A DNA stretch of 42,117 nucleotides from Neokomagataea thailandica NBRC 106555 (GTDB lineage Bacteria > Pseudomonadota > Alphaproteobacteria > Acetobacterales > Acetobacteraceae): NCBI RefSeq assembly GCF_001598495.1, contig NZ_BCZB01000006.1, positions 1-42,117 of the forward strand, given 5' to 3'. Shown here piece after piece: positions 33,828 through 42,117 of this stretch. The translations under genes and the position numbers were made by a program. Positions within the stretch are counted from its first letter, which is position 1; the number at the start of each line of letters is the position of its first letter. A model generated the notes under the pieces. That model worked only from the letters and a program-made list of their open reading frames with translations, was not told the DNA's origin and did not search any database.

Positions 33828-36422
33828 TTAGAAGCTGGCGTCAATGCGGCCATAATAATAGCCTCCTGCGATTGGTACTTGGGCAGAGTTCGCATCATAG
33901 ATGCGTGCGCCATAATTATTATTGAGCGGATTAACGCGCCTCGGACGGATGTTGAAGATATTATTGGCTCCAACTGCCAAGTGCCAGTGCGGCATGAATG
34001 CGTAGCCAACTTCAAGATCGGTTAGCCAACGTGGTGTGTTCTTGAACTGCGCGAAACAAGTGCTCGAATAGCGTAGAGCACCACCAGCTCCACATCGCGC
34101 GTTCGACGGTGTCCAATCTTGATAACCAAGCATGGTTGTGGTTTCGCCATAGCGTGTTTGGCGTAGATTCACATCCCATTGGCCGAGTGTCCAATAGGCA
34201 TTGAGGATGAGTTTCGAGCGGGGGTAGGCAGTGGTTATATAGCTTGCCGTTGCAGCATTGAGGAGCGGAACGGAGCGGCCATTGGCCATGGTTGTTGAGA
34301 CGTGGCTGAGCCTCGTCCTATTCAGGTCAAGCGCTGCCGAGAGGTTGACCGTGCCGTAGCGGGGGAGATGCAACAGATAACTTGCTTTGAGGTCAGCGCC
34401 TTGAGTGCGCGTACTTGCGCCGTTGGCGAAGAAGTAGGTACTGACCGCATTTGGATCTAGCCCGGTGGGAAGGACAAAGCCGAGTTGTTGCAGCGCTGTA
34501 ATGGCGGCCGGGCCGTTATTGGAGCCGCCGGCGATGATGCGATCGCGAATGTTTATCTGATAGACATCGGCCTCGACATGTAGTCCTGTGAGGGGTTCGA
34601 TTACGACGCCAGCACTCGCATTGGTTGAGCGCTCTGGCTTGAGAGGAGCTGCACCTAGGGTTCGTGCCGCTTGTGAGCCGACGGGGAGTAAGCCTGATAC
34701 TGTGGTTGCGCCGACGTTAATGGCACTGAAATGCTGTTCGGCGAGAGTGGGAGCGCGAAATCCATTGCTGATCGTCCCGCGTACTGCCAGACGAGGGGTG
34801 ATGTCGTAACGCGTCGAGATCTTGCCATTTTCGGTATTGCCAACATCGGTGTAATGCTCAAAGCGCCCTGCTAGATCGACATCCCAGTGTGGTAGTGGAT
34901 GGAAATCATTATCCATATAACCCGCCCAGATATCACGGTTCCAGTGTCCCGCATTCTGTGGGCTTAGCCCGACATAACCTGACATGCCGCCAGCCTCGTA
35001 GGAGGGAGGTGTGCCTGCCACGATTTCATAAGTGTCGAGACGATGCTCTGCACCGAAAGCAATCGTGGTCGGGGTCGCAAATCCGGTATGGAGTGTACGT
35101 TTGAGGTCGAGTGCATTGGTCCATTGCGCCATGCGGTAGCTTTCGGCGCGTGTGGTGGTGGGAGACCAGCCGCAACCTTCAGTCGAGAGATAGGGGCTGG
35201 TGCTATTGGGGGACTGGCTTCTAGGAAGGCAATTCTTGCTGAGCATCCCGAGATTGACACTGTTCTTATTGCTGATTTTGTCTTCATCGGCACCATAGGT
35301 TGTGCTCAGATCCCAGGTGAAGCCAAAGAGTGCCTTGCCCTTGATTCCAAGGGTTGCCGCGTAATCATTTTCTTCGATCGTTTCGAGAGGCGAAAATCCT
35401 GAAGGGTAATAGGTAGGGATTGTATTGGGTGGGCGGTAATTTTGGTAAGATTCTGCGTGACGATGCGCATACGTGATCAGGGAATAGACATCGATATCGG
35501 GCGTGATGGGTTTACCAAGTGCAATGCTGAAGTTTTCTCTGGTTTCTTCAGGTGTGCTCATTACCTTGTTTGAATTTTTGGGTACTTTGACTGAGCCATT
35601 GTAAAGAGCAGTTCCTGCTCCCGGCGGGGCATAACCGAGTAGTCGGTGATCTTCAGTATAAGGCACCATGTGATCGGTATGGTAGACTTGTCCACTCATA
35701 TGGAGATAGCCATCACGAAGAAGCTTTATACCGCCATCAAAGCTGGTCTGATATTGCCAGCCGTCGCCGTTATAAGCATTAGCGCCGGTCTGCCCTCTGA
35801 CATTAAGCCCGTGATTGGTTTTTTTGGTGATGATATTGACCACCCCTGCTAGCGCATCTGACCCGTAGAGCGCCGCTGCACCATCTTCCAGTACCTCGAT
35901 ATGGTCGATCGAGGCGGCGGGTAGCATGTTTACATCGACTGGCGTAGCGCCGAACGCAGGGCCTGCATCCGCGTAGATATTCGCTGTCGTATGGCGTCTT
36001 TTGCCATCAACGAGCACAAGGACCTGATTTGGGTTGAGGCCGCGCATGCGAATGGCGGCAGTCAGCGCACCAGCGTCATTTCCCATGGCAGGCATATTGA
36101 TTGAGGCATAGGTACGCGTTAGCGCATCAGCGAGATTAAGTTGCCCTGAACGACGCAGTTCTGCGGCGGTGATGACGGTGATGGGCGAGGTGCTCTGACG
36201 CGCCTTTCGGTTTGAAGTATGCGTGCCCGTGACGATAACCGTCTCTGTATCAGAACGAGTGTCGGTACTACGAGCACTATGCGGGTTTTGGCTCGATGAT
36301 TTTGTTGAGGTACCGCCGCTGTAGGGCGCGTTGGACAGTTTGGTTTCGGCAGCCACACTATATCCGGAGGTTCCGGTAAGAAAAATTGTTGTTGCCGTTA
36401 GAAAAATCGTTTTTCTGATCAT
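33828..36422 (-). CDS. TonB-dependent outer-membrane receptor
   Basis: An 864-residue receptor with a signal peptide (hydrophobic 5-23), a Ser/Thr-rich stretch, and a TonB box-like segment ETVIVTGTH near residues 60-68. The plug follows (SPITVITAAELRRSGQLNLA, RMRGLNPNQVLVLVDGKRR, and the ALYGSDALAGVVNIITKK block near 187-204). A 22-strand barrel fills the rest and ends with Phe, as outer-membrane assembly requires. It takes up a siderophore or another large substrate. No Fur box was recognised. The 169-base gap to the divergent aminotransferase holds an imperfect palindrome at 36434-36468, which may regulate both genes. Confidence 0.93.
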   Translation of the reverse strand: MIRKTIFLTATTIFLTGTSGYSVAAETKLSNAPYSGGTSTKSSSQNPHSARSTDTRSDTETVIVTGTHTSNRKARQSTSPITVITAAELRRSGQLNLADALTRTYASINMPAMGNDAGALTAAIRMRGLNPNQVLVLVDGKRRHTTANIYADAGPAFGATPVDVNMLPAASIDHIEVLEDGAAALYGSDALAGVVNIITKKTNHGLNVRGQTGANAYNGDGWQYQTSFDGGIKLLRDGYLHMSGQVYHTDHMVPYTEDHRLLGYAPPGAGTALYNGSVKVPKNSNKVMSTPEETRENFSIALGKPITPDIDVYSLITYAHRHAESYQNYRPPNTIPTYYPSGFSPLETIEENDYAATLGIKGKALFGFTWDLSTTYGADEDKISNKNSVNLGMLSKNCLPRSQSPNSTSPYLSTEGCGWSPTTTRAESYRMAQWTNALDLKRTLHTGFATPTTIAFGAEHRLDTYEIVAGTPPSYEAGGMSGYVGLSPQNAGHWNRDIWAGYMDNDFHPLPHWDVDLAGRFEHYTDVGNTENGKISTRYDITPRLAVRGTISNGFRAPTLAEQHFSAINVGATTVSGLLPVGSQAARTLGAAPLKPERSTNASAGVVIEPLTGLHVEADVYQINIRDRIIAGGSNNGPAAITALQQLGFVLPTGLDPNAVSTYFFANGASTRTQGADLKASYLLHLPRYGTVNLSAALDLNRTRLSHVSTTMANGRSVPLLNAATASYITTAYPRSKLILNAYWTLGQWDVNLRQTRYGETTTMLGYQDWTPSNARCGAGGALRYSSTCFAQFKNTPRWLTDLEVGYAFMPHWHLAVGANNIFNIRPRRVNPLNNNYGARIYDANSAQVPIAGGYYYGRIDASF

Positions 36423-36433
36423 GAAATCTCGTT

Positions 36434-36468
36434 CCTTGATAAAGTGGATGATATATCCTTCATCAAGG
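36434..36468. promoter_or_regulatory. 35-bp imperfect palindrome in the receptor/aminotransferase gap
   Basis: CCTTGATAAAG (36434-36444) is mirrored by CTTCATCAAGG (36458-36468): seven outer pairs, one mismatch, three inner pairs. It starts 11 bases upstream of the receptor gene, so it would lie in the 5' leader and could be a repressor operator or an RNA hairpin. Confidence 0.4.
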
Positions 36469-36591
36469 TGGGGTGCGGGGTTAAATGGTAATGAAGGTTA
36501 TGTGTTATATTTATGAATAAGAGTAATGATGCTTGCGATCATATTTATTTTCTTTAGAAATTCCTGATCTTTTCAAAGATGGGTAGGGTAT

Positions 36592-37704
36592 ATGAAACGC
36601 CGCACACTACTGGGTGGTAGCGCTCTCGCTCTTACCTCACTAACAGCACAAAACTCTAGCTTAGGTGCACTCTCGCACGCGGCACCGGTAGTCGATAGGC
36701 CTAAAAGGGCACGTCTAGAAGTGACGGAAAATCCTTACGGCCCATCTCCCGCAGCACGCCGTGTCATAGCGGAATCTGTACCTTACGCACCTTATTATGT
36801 TGAAGATGAAACCGAGTTACGCCAGCGTATTGCGGCTCAGGAAGGTTTGGTGCATGAACAGGTTGCGCTTTCGAACGGTTCTCTCGATGCACTGTCTCTT
36901 TTAACCTCTGATATTGCTCGTGGTGGCCATGTTCTGGCCCCCCATCCGACGTATGTCACCCACCTTAATTATGCGAACAGACGTGGTATTAGTACATGCT
37001 ATGTGCCATTGAGTGATCACCAGATCGATTTTGAAGCCATGCGCAAGGCTGTTACGTCCGAAACGCGACTGGCTTATTTCTGCAACCCGAATAATCCGAC
37101 GGGGCAAATGATTGATCATGATGCCCTGATTGCCTTTTGTCGCGATATGGCATCGCGTTTTCCAGTCGTGATCGATGAAGCCTATTATGAACTTTTGCCT
37201 GATTACCAGCATATGACCATGGCTTCTCTGGTGCGTGAAGGGCTGGACGTCATCGTGACCCGCACCTTCTCCAAAGTTTATGGCATGGCGGGACTACGTA
37301 TTGGCTATGTTCTGGCGCGGCCAGAGCGGGTGAAGCAACTCTATAGTCTCACGACCACGTCACGCAACCAACCCGGTTACCGGGCTGCGCTTGCGTCGCT
37401 CGGTGACCACGCTTATTTGAAAGGCGCGGTCAATTATCTTACGCAGTGCCGTGAGAGGATTTATAGTCTATGTCGTGCTCATGGGTTAACCTACCTTCCA
37501 AGCGTCGGTACTTTTGTTTATGTTGACACGCGACGTCCTGCCAAGGCGATGCGTGACGCTCTTGCCCGTCATAATGTCGATGTACGTATTTTCGATGATG
37601 CTCAGTATCTAAGCTGGATCCGTATTGGTACGGCGACGCCGGGTGAACTCGATATGTTGGCGCAAGCCCTGCCTGCTGCGCTCGGAGAAGTGGCTCTGCT
37701 CTGA
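36592..37704 (+). CDS. Tat-exported PLP-dependent aminotransferase (HisC-like fold)
   Basis: A 370-residue fold-type I aminotransferase near histidinol-phosphate aminotransferase in motif pattern. Conserved residues are N165 in CNPNNPTG, D195 in VVIDEAYYE, the PLP lysine K228 in FSKVYGMAGLRIGYV, and the substrate-binding R344 in SWIRIGTA. It begins with MKRRTLLGGSALALTS, a twin-arginine motif followed by a hydrophobic stretch and a likely cleavage site near SHAAP, which is odd for a PLP enzyme and implies export of folded, cofactor-loaded protein. It has GGGTAGGG just before the ATG. It is divergent from the TonB receptor, hence the two may serve one uptake and processing system. The substrate is unknown. 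Confidence 0.85.
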   Translation: MKRRTLLGGSALALTSLTAQNSSLGALSHAAPVVDRPKRARLEVTENPYGPSPAARRVIAESVPYAPYYVEDETELRQRIAAQEGLVHEQVALSNGSLDALSLLTSDIARGGHVLAPHPTYVTHLNYANRRGISTCYVPLSDHQIDFEAMRKAVTSETRLAYFCNPNNPTGQMIDHDALIAFCRDMASRFPVVIDEAYYELLPDYQHMTMASLVREGLDVIVTRTFSKVYGMAGLRIGYVLARPERVKQLYSLTTTSRNQPGYRAALASLGDHAYLKGAVNYLTQCRERIYSLCRAHGLTYLPSVGTFVYVDTRRPAKAMRDALARHNVDVRIFDDAQYLSWIRIGTATPGELDMLAQALPAALGEVALL

Positions 37705-37890
37705 CTACAGATAAACTTTAGATGAGCCATGTAGTGTTGTCGGGTAGAGTGTTGTGGTGCGTATGAGCACGTGCCGATTATTGAAGTTATTTATTTCGAG
37801 CATTATTTGGTATAATTGATTATTATCGAAAATAGATTATTGTTCATGTAATAATATTTTCATGCCGTGTTCTGTATATCTGTCACTGTA

Positions 37891-37916
37891 GACCTCTTTA
37901 TGATTTAAAAGAGGTC
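37891..37916. terminator. Hairpin terminator, first of two
   Basis: GACCTCTTT (37891-37899) pairs with AAAGAGGTC (37908-37916) across an 8-base loop; GGGATTTTG follows. Likely a terminator for the aminotransferase gene. Confidence 0.6.
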
Positions 37917-37932
37917 GGGATTTTGTGGTGAT

Positions 37933-37964
37933 GGGGCTAGCCTTCTAATAGGAAGGTTGGCCCC
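37933..37964. terminator. Hairpin terminator, second of two
   Basis: GGGGCTAGCCTTC (37933-37945) and GAAGGTTGGCCCC (37952-37964) pair over 13 positions, two of them needing G-U pairs on the RNA of one strand. It lies 33 bases after the queD stop and probably ends that operon. Confidence 0.6.
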
Positions 37965-37997
37965 ATTGTATATGTCCGGCGTGCCAATAGGGGAAGA

Positions 37998-38552
37998 TTA
38001 AGAGTCTGCGATGCTGTGGTCTGCACGGTTCCACCAACATTCTTCTGGGGGACGATTGACGGGGGGAATAAAGAGATCTGGGCGCCCATTCAGGCGTACG
38101 GTATTGGTAGGTGTCTCTTTGAGTTCAATACCTTGGGCTTGGAGGAGGCCACCGTCATCTTGCAAGAAAGCATTGAGTTTCGCGAGGAGCAATGCGGCCA
38201 TAAGTTCGGTTGTTGGGTCACCGGGCGTCACAATAATGCGTTTGGCGCGCACGGGCTCATGGGTGCGGAACCATGTGAGCAAGGGGTCTTGATCTGAAAG
38301 CTGCAAAGCGTGGTCTACAACATGATCGATAAAACCATGCCACCGGGTTTTCGCGTTGGCGAATGGCGTGATCATGTTGTGTTGACCATCCAGGCGCTGT
38401 GGATGCGATGCGGTGAGGCGTATGGTGACATATTCGTTATGGCCATGCACCATAGCGCAGCGTTCGCTGCTGCCCGCAATGAGGCGATGTCCCATGCTGA
38501 AGCGCCGGGTGAAAACGAGTTCCGTTTCGGGGAGATATAAGGCTGCGGTCAT
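37998..38552 (-). CDS. queD: 6-carboxytetrahydropterin synthase-like protein QueD
   Basis: A 184-residue member of the PTPS/QueD family, which converts dihydroneopterin triphosphate to 6-carboxy-tetrahydropterin in queuosine synthesis. It has [11 protein letters not shown] near 13-23, Cys in [15 protein letters not shown] with two His zinc ligands, and a Thr/Glu-containing [11 protein letters not shown] helix. It is longer than E. coli QueD (about 120) through an insert and a C-terminal tail. Start is the ATG overlapping queC by ATGA; the longer upstream frame reads through queC. Confidence 0.88.
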   Translation of the reverse strand: MTAALYLPETELVFTRRFSMGHRLIAGSSERCAMVHGHNEYVTIRLTASHPQRLDGQHNMITPFANAKTRWHGFIDHVVDHALQLSDQDPLLTWFRTHEPVRAKRIIVTPGDPTTELMAALLLAKLNAFLQDDGGLLQAQGIELKETPTNTVRLNGRPDLFIPPVNRPPEECWWNRADHSIADS

Positions 38553-39262
38553 GCGGGGCTCTCTTGGTATTGGCGCCAGCCTTCGGCGCGGAGGTCGCAA
38601 GCGGGGCATTCGCCGCAGCCATAACCCCATGCGTGTTGGTGCTGACGGTCACCCTTATAGCATGAATGGCTTTCCGTATTGATCAGTTGCACCAGTGCGG
38701 GGCCGCCGAGTGTTTCTGTGAGGTGCCATGTTTGGGCTTTATCAATCCACATTAGTGGTGTGTGGAGGACAAACCGTTTTTCCATACCCAGATTTAGGGC
38801 TACCTGTAGTGCTTTAATCGTGTCGTCTCGGCAGTCTGGGTAGCCAGAATAGTCTGTTTCACAGACGCCGGTAACAATATGTTTGATGGTGCGGCGGTAG
38901 GCTAAAGCTGCGGCATAAGTAAGGAAAAGGAGATTACGGCCTGGAACAAAGGTGTTGGGCAGGCCGCTTTCAGTCATGGAAATTTCGGCTTCACGGGTGA
39001 GGGCTGTGTCCGATAATGCGCCTAGGGAATGGAGATCAAGCGTGTGGTCCGGGCCAAGGCGGTCTTTCCATTCTGGCTTGAGAGTGGTCATGCGTGTGCG
39101 CAAGGTGTCGCGGCATTCTAACTCGACCGCATGACGTTGCCCGTAATCGAACCCCATGGTTTCCACACGTTGATAGTGTGTGAGCGCCCAAGCAAGGCAG
39201 GTTGCTGAATCTTGTCCGCCAGAGAAAAGGACCAGTGCACTGTCATGAGCGTTTTGTGTCAT
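38549..39262 (-). CDS. queC: 7-cyano-7-deazaguanine synthase QueC
   Basis: A 237-residue ATP-dependent enzyme that turns carboxy-deazaguanine into preQ0. The PP-loop is [18 protein letters not shown] at 11-28. Near the C-terminus SHSCYKG and [12 protein letters not shown] supply the four zinc cysteines. The [17 protein letters not shown] block is also typical. It overlaps queE by ATGA upstream and queD by ATGA downstream, so all three are coupled. Confidence 0.96.
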   Translation of the reverse strand: MTQNAHDSALVLFSGGQDSATCLAWALTHYQRVETMGFDYGQRHAVELECRDTLRTRMTTLKPEWKDRLGPDHTLDLHSLGALSDTALTREAEISMTESGLPNTFVPGRNLLFLTYAAALAYRRTIKHIVTGVCETDYSGYPDCRDDTIKALQVALNLGMEKRFVLHTPLMWIDKAQTWHLTETLGGPALVQLINTESHSCYKGDRQHQHAWGYGCGECPACDLRAEGWRQYQESPA

Positions 39263-39900
39263 GGGATGTCGATCATTTTATGGGTTTGGAGGGATAAGCG
39301 CCATTGAGGGTGTGCGCGGCAATAGGCGACAGCCGCTTGTGTGTTGGCGGTGCGGTTGGGACCGTCCATAGGCTGCAACCAGAAATGTTTAAAGTTGAGC
39401 GTTTTAAACATGTCTGGTGTTAATTCATCTTGTGGGAAGACGAGTTTTAATTCTGCACCGGATGTTTGCGCTAGGGGGGCATCAGCTTTCGGGCTGACGC
39501 AAATCCAATCGATTCCTTCAGGAGCTGAAAGAGTACCATTGGTTTCAACGGCAATTTCGAAGTCTGCTTCGTGCATGGCATGAATCAAGGCAGGGTCTAG
39601 CTGGAGGAGTGGCTCTCCGCCTGTAAAGACGACGTAGCGGCGGCCGCCTTGGTCTGCTTCAGAGGTCCAGCATTGTGTGATGGCATGTGTTAATGCCGCA
39701 GCATCAGCGAATTTTCCGCCACCTTCTCCGTTTGTGCCGATAAAATCCGTGTCACAAAAGCGGCAGGTTGCTGTGTTTCGGTCGATTTCTCTGCCGGACC
39801 AGAGATTGCATCCGGTGAAGCGGCAAAAGACTGCTGTGCGCCCGGTTTGGGCGCCTTCCCCCTGAAGGGTGAGAAAAATTTCTTTTACGGTGTAAGCCAT
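39259..39900 (-). CDS. queE: 7-carboxy-7-deazaguanine synthase QueE
   Basis: A 213-residue radical-SAM enzyme that forms the deazaguanine ring of queuosine. It opens [20 protein letters not shown], the family start. The cluster cysteines are in [11 protein letters not shown] and TCRFCDTDF with spacing C-x14-C-x2-C, the variant known from Burkholderia QueE and not the usual CX3CX2[11 protein letters not shown] and [15 protein letters not shown] follow. I choose ATG 39900 over the GTG/ATG frame at 39936 that adds a Pro/Thr-rich leader. It is the first gene of queE-queC-queD. Confidence 0.94.
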   Translation of the reverse strand: MAYTVKEIFLTLQGEGAQTGRTAVFCRFTGCNLWSGREIDRNTATCRFCDTDFIGTNGEGGGKFADAAALTHAITQCWTSEADQGGRRYVVFTGGEPLLQLDPALIHAMHEADFEIAVETNGTLSAPEGIDWICVSPKADAPLAQTSGAELKLVFPQDELTPDMFKTLNFKHFWLQPMDGPNRTANTQAAVAYCRAHPQWRLSLQTHKMIDIP

Positions 39901-40126
39901 AAGAGTGGGTGTCGACGAGGTGGGCGTAGGATGCAAGAAAAAAGATCACGAAGCGATAGTTCACGGCTGAAATGACGTCTTGTGGGAGTATGTATATTAA
40001 GCGGCACCGTCGTGATGCGAAGGTTTTTTCTAAAAAGGTTGAGCCGATGCATTGGGTATCCCCGGGAGGGGAGAGCGTCCAAGCTGATACTTTGCGTCAC
40101 ATATTCCGCAATATATAGGGATAAAG

Positions 40127-40203
<77 letters not shown>

Positions 40204-40273
40204 AATGTCTACTCGATAATGAGTAGTTTACTAAAACGCATTAAGGCGCTTTATAAAAACGACAGGGATAAAG

Positions 40274-40350
<77 letters not shown>

Positions 40351-40701
40351 AACATCTGTCCAGTTTCCTGAACATCCCGAGTACCCTGAAGGGCGGCTCG
40401 TTGTCGTTGAGCGGTCTTATATCGGTCTGTTCTGAGTATGGCAATAGGAAAGTTTCAAAAAAATCATTTTTATGAAAGAGGGAGTTTTGGCTGGGCGTTG
40501 ACGGAAACGTCTTTGATTTAAAAGAGAAAATTTAATTGATCCAAGGATGTGTGGGGAGATTGCCTCATTAACTTCATGTCAATGAATTCCCCATTATGAA
40601 GGAGATGAACTCTATTCGTACTGTGTGCAAGACAAAGCGAGTTACCCCGCTAGTCAGCTAAAACATTTCGAGTGTGTGCGAAGAGACTGAGGGGGGATGT
40701 G
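40351..40701. other. Gene-free stretch between tRNA-Asp and the chemotaxis operon
   Basis: Holds the tRNA promoter on the minus strand and, presumably, the promoter of the STAS-cheY-cheA operon on the plus strand. A 21-codon frame (40597-40662) starting MKEMNS was seen but has no ribosome binding site. No other structure was recognised. Confidence 0.4.
40416..40444 (-). promoter_or_regulatory. Promoter of the tRNA-Asp pair
   Basis: On the minus strand TTGCCA and TATAAG are separated by exactly 17 bases, each one base from the sigma-70 consensus. It lies 66 bases upstream of the first tRNA base. Confidence 0.55.
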
Positions 40702-40962
40702 GTGCCTATCGTATTGTTTGAGCGGCTGGATACAGCCGTGGCAGATGAGTTTTTGAGTCTCTTACAAGGCCATGAGGGAGATTTCATTCTAGATGGTCAT
40801 CAGGTCCAGTGCATTGGCGGGAAGTGTTTGGCTGTTTTGTTGCGTATGCAGGAACGCGCGCAAGAGCAGGGGCGAGAGTTTTGTATCCTTCATCCGTCTG
40901 AAGCCTTGCGGGCTGATTTGAAGTTATTGGGGCTATCGAGCCGTTTGTTGGGGCAGTCATGA
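40702..40962 (+). CDS. STAS-domain protein of the chemotaxis operon
   Basis: An 86-residue single STAS domain, the fold of anti-sigma antagonists. It shows the beta strand GDFILDGHQVQCIGG, the helix KCLAVLLRMQERAQEQG, and the closing strand FCILHPSEALRADLKLLGL. The phosphorylatable Ser of SpoIIAA-like proteins (within DSSG) is replaced by CIGG, so phospho-switching by a kinase is not expected. GTG 40702 follows GAGGGGGG by five bases. It overlaps cheY by ATGA and precedes cheA, so it is probably a chemotaxis-cluster adaptor of unknown action. Confidence 0.8.
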   Translation: MPIVLFERLDTAVADEFLSLLQGHEGDFILDGHQVQCIGGKCLAVLLRMQERAQEQGREFCILHPSEALRADLKLLGLSSRLLGQS

Positions 40963-41318
40963 AAATTTTAATTGTAGACGATACAAGAACTCTTCGAGAT
41001 TTATTGCGGATGGAGCTTCTCAGGGCGGGGTATGAGGTGGAGCAGGCCGGTGATGGCCATGAAGCTTTGTCTGTTTTAGCAAAAAGTACGCCTAGGCTCA
41101 TAATAACAGATTTTAATATGCCAAATATGAATGGTATTGATTTGGTAAAATCAGTAAGGTCTACGCCAAAAATTAAGTACATCCCTATAATTATGTTAAC
41201 TACAGAAACGAGTTCTGAAAAACGAAATATGGGAAAAGAAGCTGGGGTTACGGCTTGGCTTCCAAAGCCTTTTGATAAAGACATTTTATTAGATATGATT
41301 GATCGTATCATATTATGA
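40959..41318 (+). CDS. cheY: CheY-like response regulator
   Basis: A 119-residue single receiver domain. The acidic pocket is D7-D8, the phosphoacceptor D51 (in IITDFNMPNMNG), the switch T82 in MLTTE, and K103 in LPKPF. It would receive phosphate from the downstream CheA and control the flagellar motor or a partner. It overlaps both the STAS gene upstream and cheA downstream by ATGA, showing tight coupling. The DNA becomes AT-rich in its second half. Confidence 0.93.
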   Translation: MKILIVDDTRTLRDLLRMELLRAGYEVEQAGDGHEALSVLAKSTPRLIITDFNMPNMNGIDLVKSVRSTPKIKYIPIIMLTTETSSEKRNMGKEAGVTAWLPKPFDKDILLDMIDRIIL

Positions 41319-42117
41319 ATAACTTTGACGATATGGAAGAAATAAAAAATATCTTTTTTGAAGAATGCCGTGAACAAATTATTGTTCTAGAACAAGGATT
41401 AATTTTTCTTAAGAAAAATGGATATAGCCGTGAAGAAGTGGATAATGTTTTTCGTGCGGTTCATTCAATAAAGGGTGGGGCATCTGCTTTTTCATTTGAT
41501 AAAATTGTTGATTTCTCACATTCGTTTGAGACTGCTTTAGATGATATTAGAAGCGGTATCATAGTTCTTGATGATGAAAAAATTAATATTTTCTTGCAAT
41601 GTACTGATTTTCTCGATGACCTTGTCGACGCAGCCATTCACGGAAAAGAGTGTTCATTTTTTGAAGAAAATTTAAAAAAATACCAGAGCGCATTGGGGAG
41701 TATTCTGGTTAATACATCTGAGGTAGAAGGTGATATATTAGAAAATTTTCAGCCTATTGCTATTGATGTGGATATATTTGAGAATATAAAATTGGAATTT
41801 GACGATAATTTTTATAAATCAGGTCATGATCCAGTTGTTTTTTTGAAATATATTGCAAAAAAAATTCCCAAAACATTTTCTGTGATAAATGTATACTCTT
41901 CGAAAGAAGACAAGTTCACTCTTATTTTTGAGTTAAATATAAATAAAAATACGATCGAATCTTTTAAGGAATTACTGGATTGGTATGGTATTAACATAAA
42001 ATCTACGCCTACGCCTACGCCTACGCCTACGCCTACGCCTACGCCTACGCCTACGCCTACGCCTACGCCTACGCCTACGCCTACGCCTACGCCTACGCCT
42101 ACGCCTACGCCTACGCC
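41315..42117 (+). CDS. cheA: Chemotaxis histidine kinase CheA, 5' part
   Basis: The first 267 codons of a CheA-like kinase, cut by the window edge. The HPt domain is residues 1-110, with the phosphoryl-accepting H50 in VFRAVHSIKGGASAF and conserved acidic and helical features. A middle domain of uncertain kind (about 140-228) may bind CheY. From residue 231 the chain becomes a Thr-Pro repeat encoded by a perfect (ACGCCT)n array that runs off the end. Dimerisation, kinase and CheW-like domains should follow outside the window. The 5' half is markedly AT-rich. Confidence 0.88.
   Translation, partial: MNNFDDMEEIKNIFFEECREQIIVLEQGLIFLKKNGYSREEVDNVFRAVHSIKGGASAFSFDKIVDFSHSFETALDDIRSGIIVLDDEKINIFLQCTDFLDDLVDAAIHGKECSFFEENLKKYQSALGSILVNTSEVEGDILENFQPIAIDVDIFENIKLEFDDNFYKSGHDPVVFLKYIAKKIPKTFSVINVYSSKEDKFTLIFELNINKNTIESFKELLDWYGINIKSTPTPTPTPTPTPTPTPTPTPTPTPTPTPTPTPTPTPT
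42005..42117 (+). repeat. Hexanucleotide microsatellite (ACGCCT)n in cheA
   Basis: From 42005 to the end, 113 bases are an uninterrupted ACGCCT repeat, 18 full units plus five bases, in frame and encoding Thr-Pro pairs. The true length is unknown because the window stops inside it. No substitution was seen in any unit. Confidence 0.95.

Larger units (their letters stand above)
37705..37997. other. Intergenic stretch with two hairpins
   Basis: This 293-base gap between convergent genes has no coding frame. Its left half is AT-rich. It contains two stem-loops, listed separately, at 37891-37916 and 37933-37964. Confidence 0.5.

Noticed and set aside
39901-40126. Possible preQ1 riboswitch upstream of queE
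   Set aside because: No CUA-box pseudoknot pattern with the A-rich tail was recognised.
40597-40662. 21-codon frame upstream of the STAS gene
   Set aside because: AAGGAG lies inside the start region with no proper spacing, and the product has no features.
42005-42117. Repeat array considered as CRISPR
   Set aside because: The unit is six bases with no spacers and continues the cheA reading frame.

Overview
The window looks like chromosomal DNA of an alphaproteobacterium, most likely an acetic acid bacterium (Acetobacteraceae). This is inferred from a direct-repeat GTTC-N7-GTTC LexA-type site upstream of recA, the rdgB-rph cluster next to hrcA, the flgB-flgC-fliE-fliQ-fliR-flhB flagellar order, and moderate to high GC core genes mixed with clearly AT-rich accessory genes. 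Genus cannot be fixed by reading alone. No phage, CRISPR array, complete insertion sequence or rRNA was seen. The right edge stops inside a pure hexanucleotide repeat in cheA, which suggests the contig ends there because the repeat could not be assembled.

Left part (1-5.7 kb): an AT-rich leader without a gene, an HD-hydrolase/glycosyltransferase pair on the minus strand, the cysG-glsA pair on the plus strand, and an AT-rich exported protein that looks like a tandem retropepsin with both catalytic motifs lost. From 5.8 to 11.5 kb lies an accessory region: a LysR gene fragment duplicated from an intact LysR/SRPBCC divergent pair 3.16 kb away, a secreted M28 metallopeptidase between the copies, short flanking repeats, and a MerR regulator facing an extended SDR gene across a classical 19-bp-spacer MerR promoter.

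Middle part (11.6-26.2 kb) is mostly housekeeping: nth, a VOC protein, a possible 37-residue membrane protein, an ABC exporter, an ABC-F ATPase, rdgB-rph, an Asp/Glu-type racemase, hrcA and recA. Then follows a flagellar block: flgB-flgC-fliE-fliQ-fliR-flhB on minus and fliO-fliP on plus, encoding rod proteins and the export gate.

Right part (26.2-42.1 kb): a divergent gamma-glutamyltransferase-like lipoprotein, a DsbA-like thioredoxin-fold protein, and a membrane PAS/GGDEF/EAL protein with a dead GGDEF and an intact EAL. The EAL gene overlaps folP, which leads a folate cluster (folP, a folB-folK fusion, folE). A TonB-dependent receptor is divergent from a Tat-exported aminotransferase. After these come queE-queC-queD for queuosine (sharing GTP cyclohydrolase I chemistry with folE), two identical tRNA-Asp genes, and a chemotaxis operon STAS-cheY-cheA whose members overlap by ATGA. 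The most interesting points are the (ACGCCT)n repeat giving a Thr-Pro linker in CheA, the exported PLP enzyme paired with a TonB receptor, two degenerate exported enzyme-fold proteins (retropepsin-like and GGT-like), the LysR/M28 duplication, and two genes whose ribosome binding sites are predicted to sit inside hairpins.
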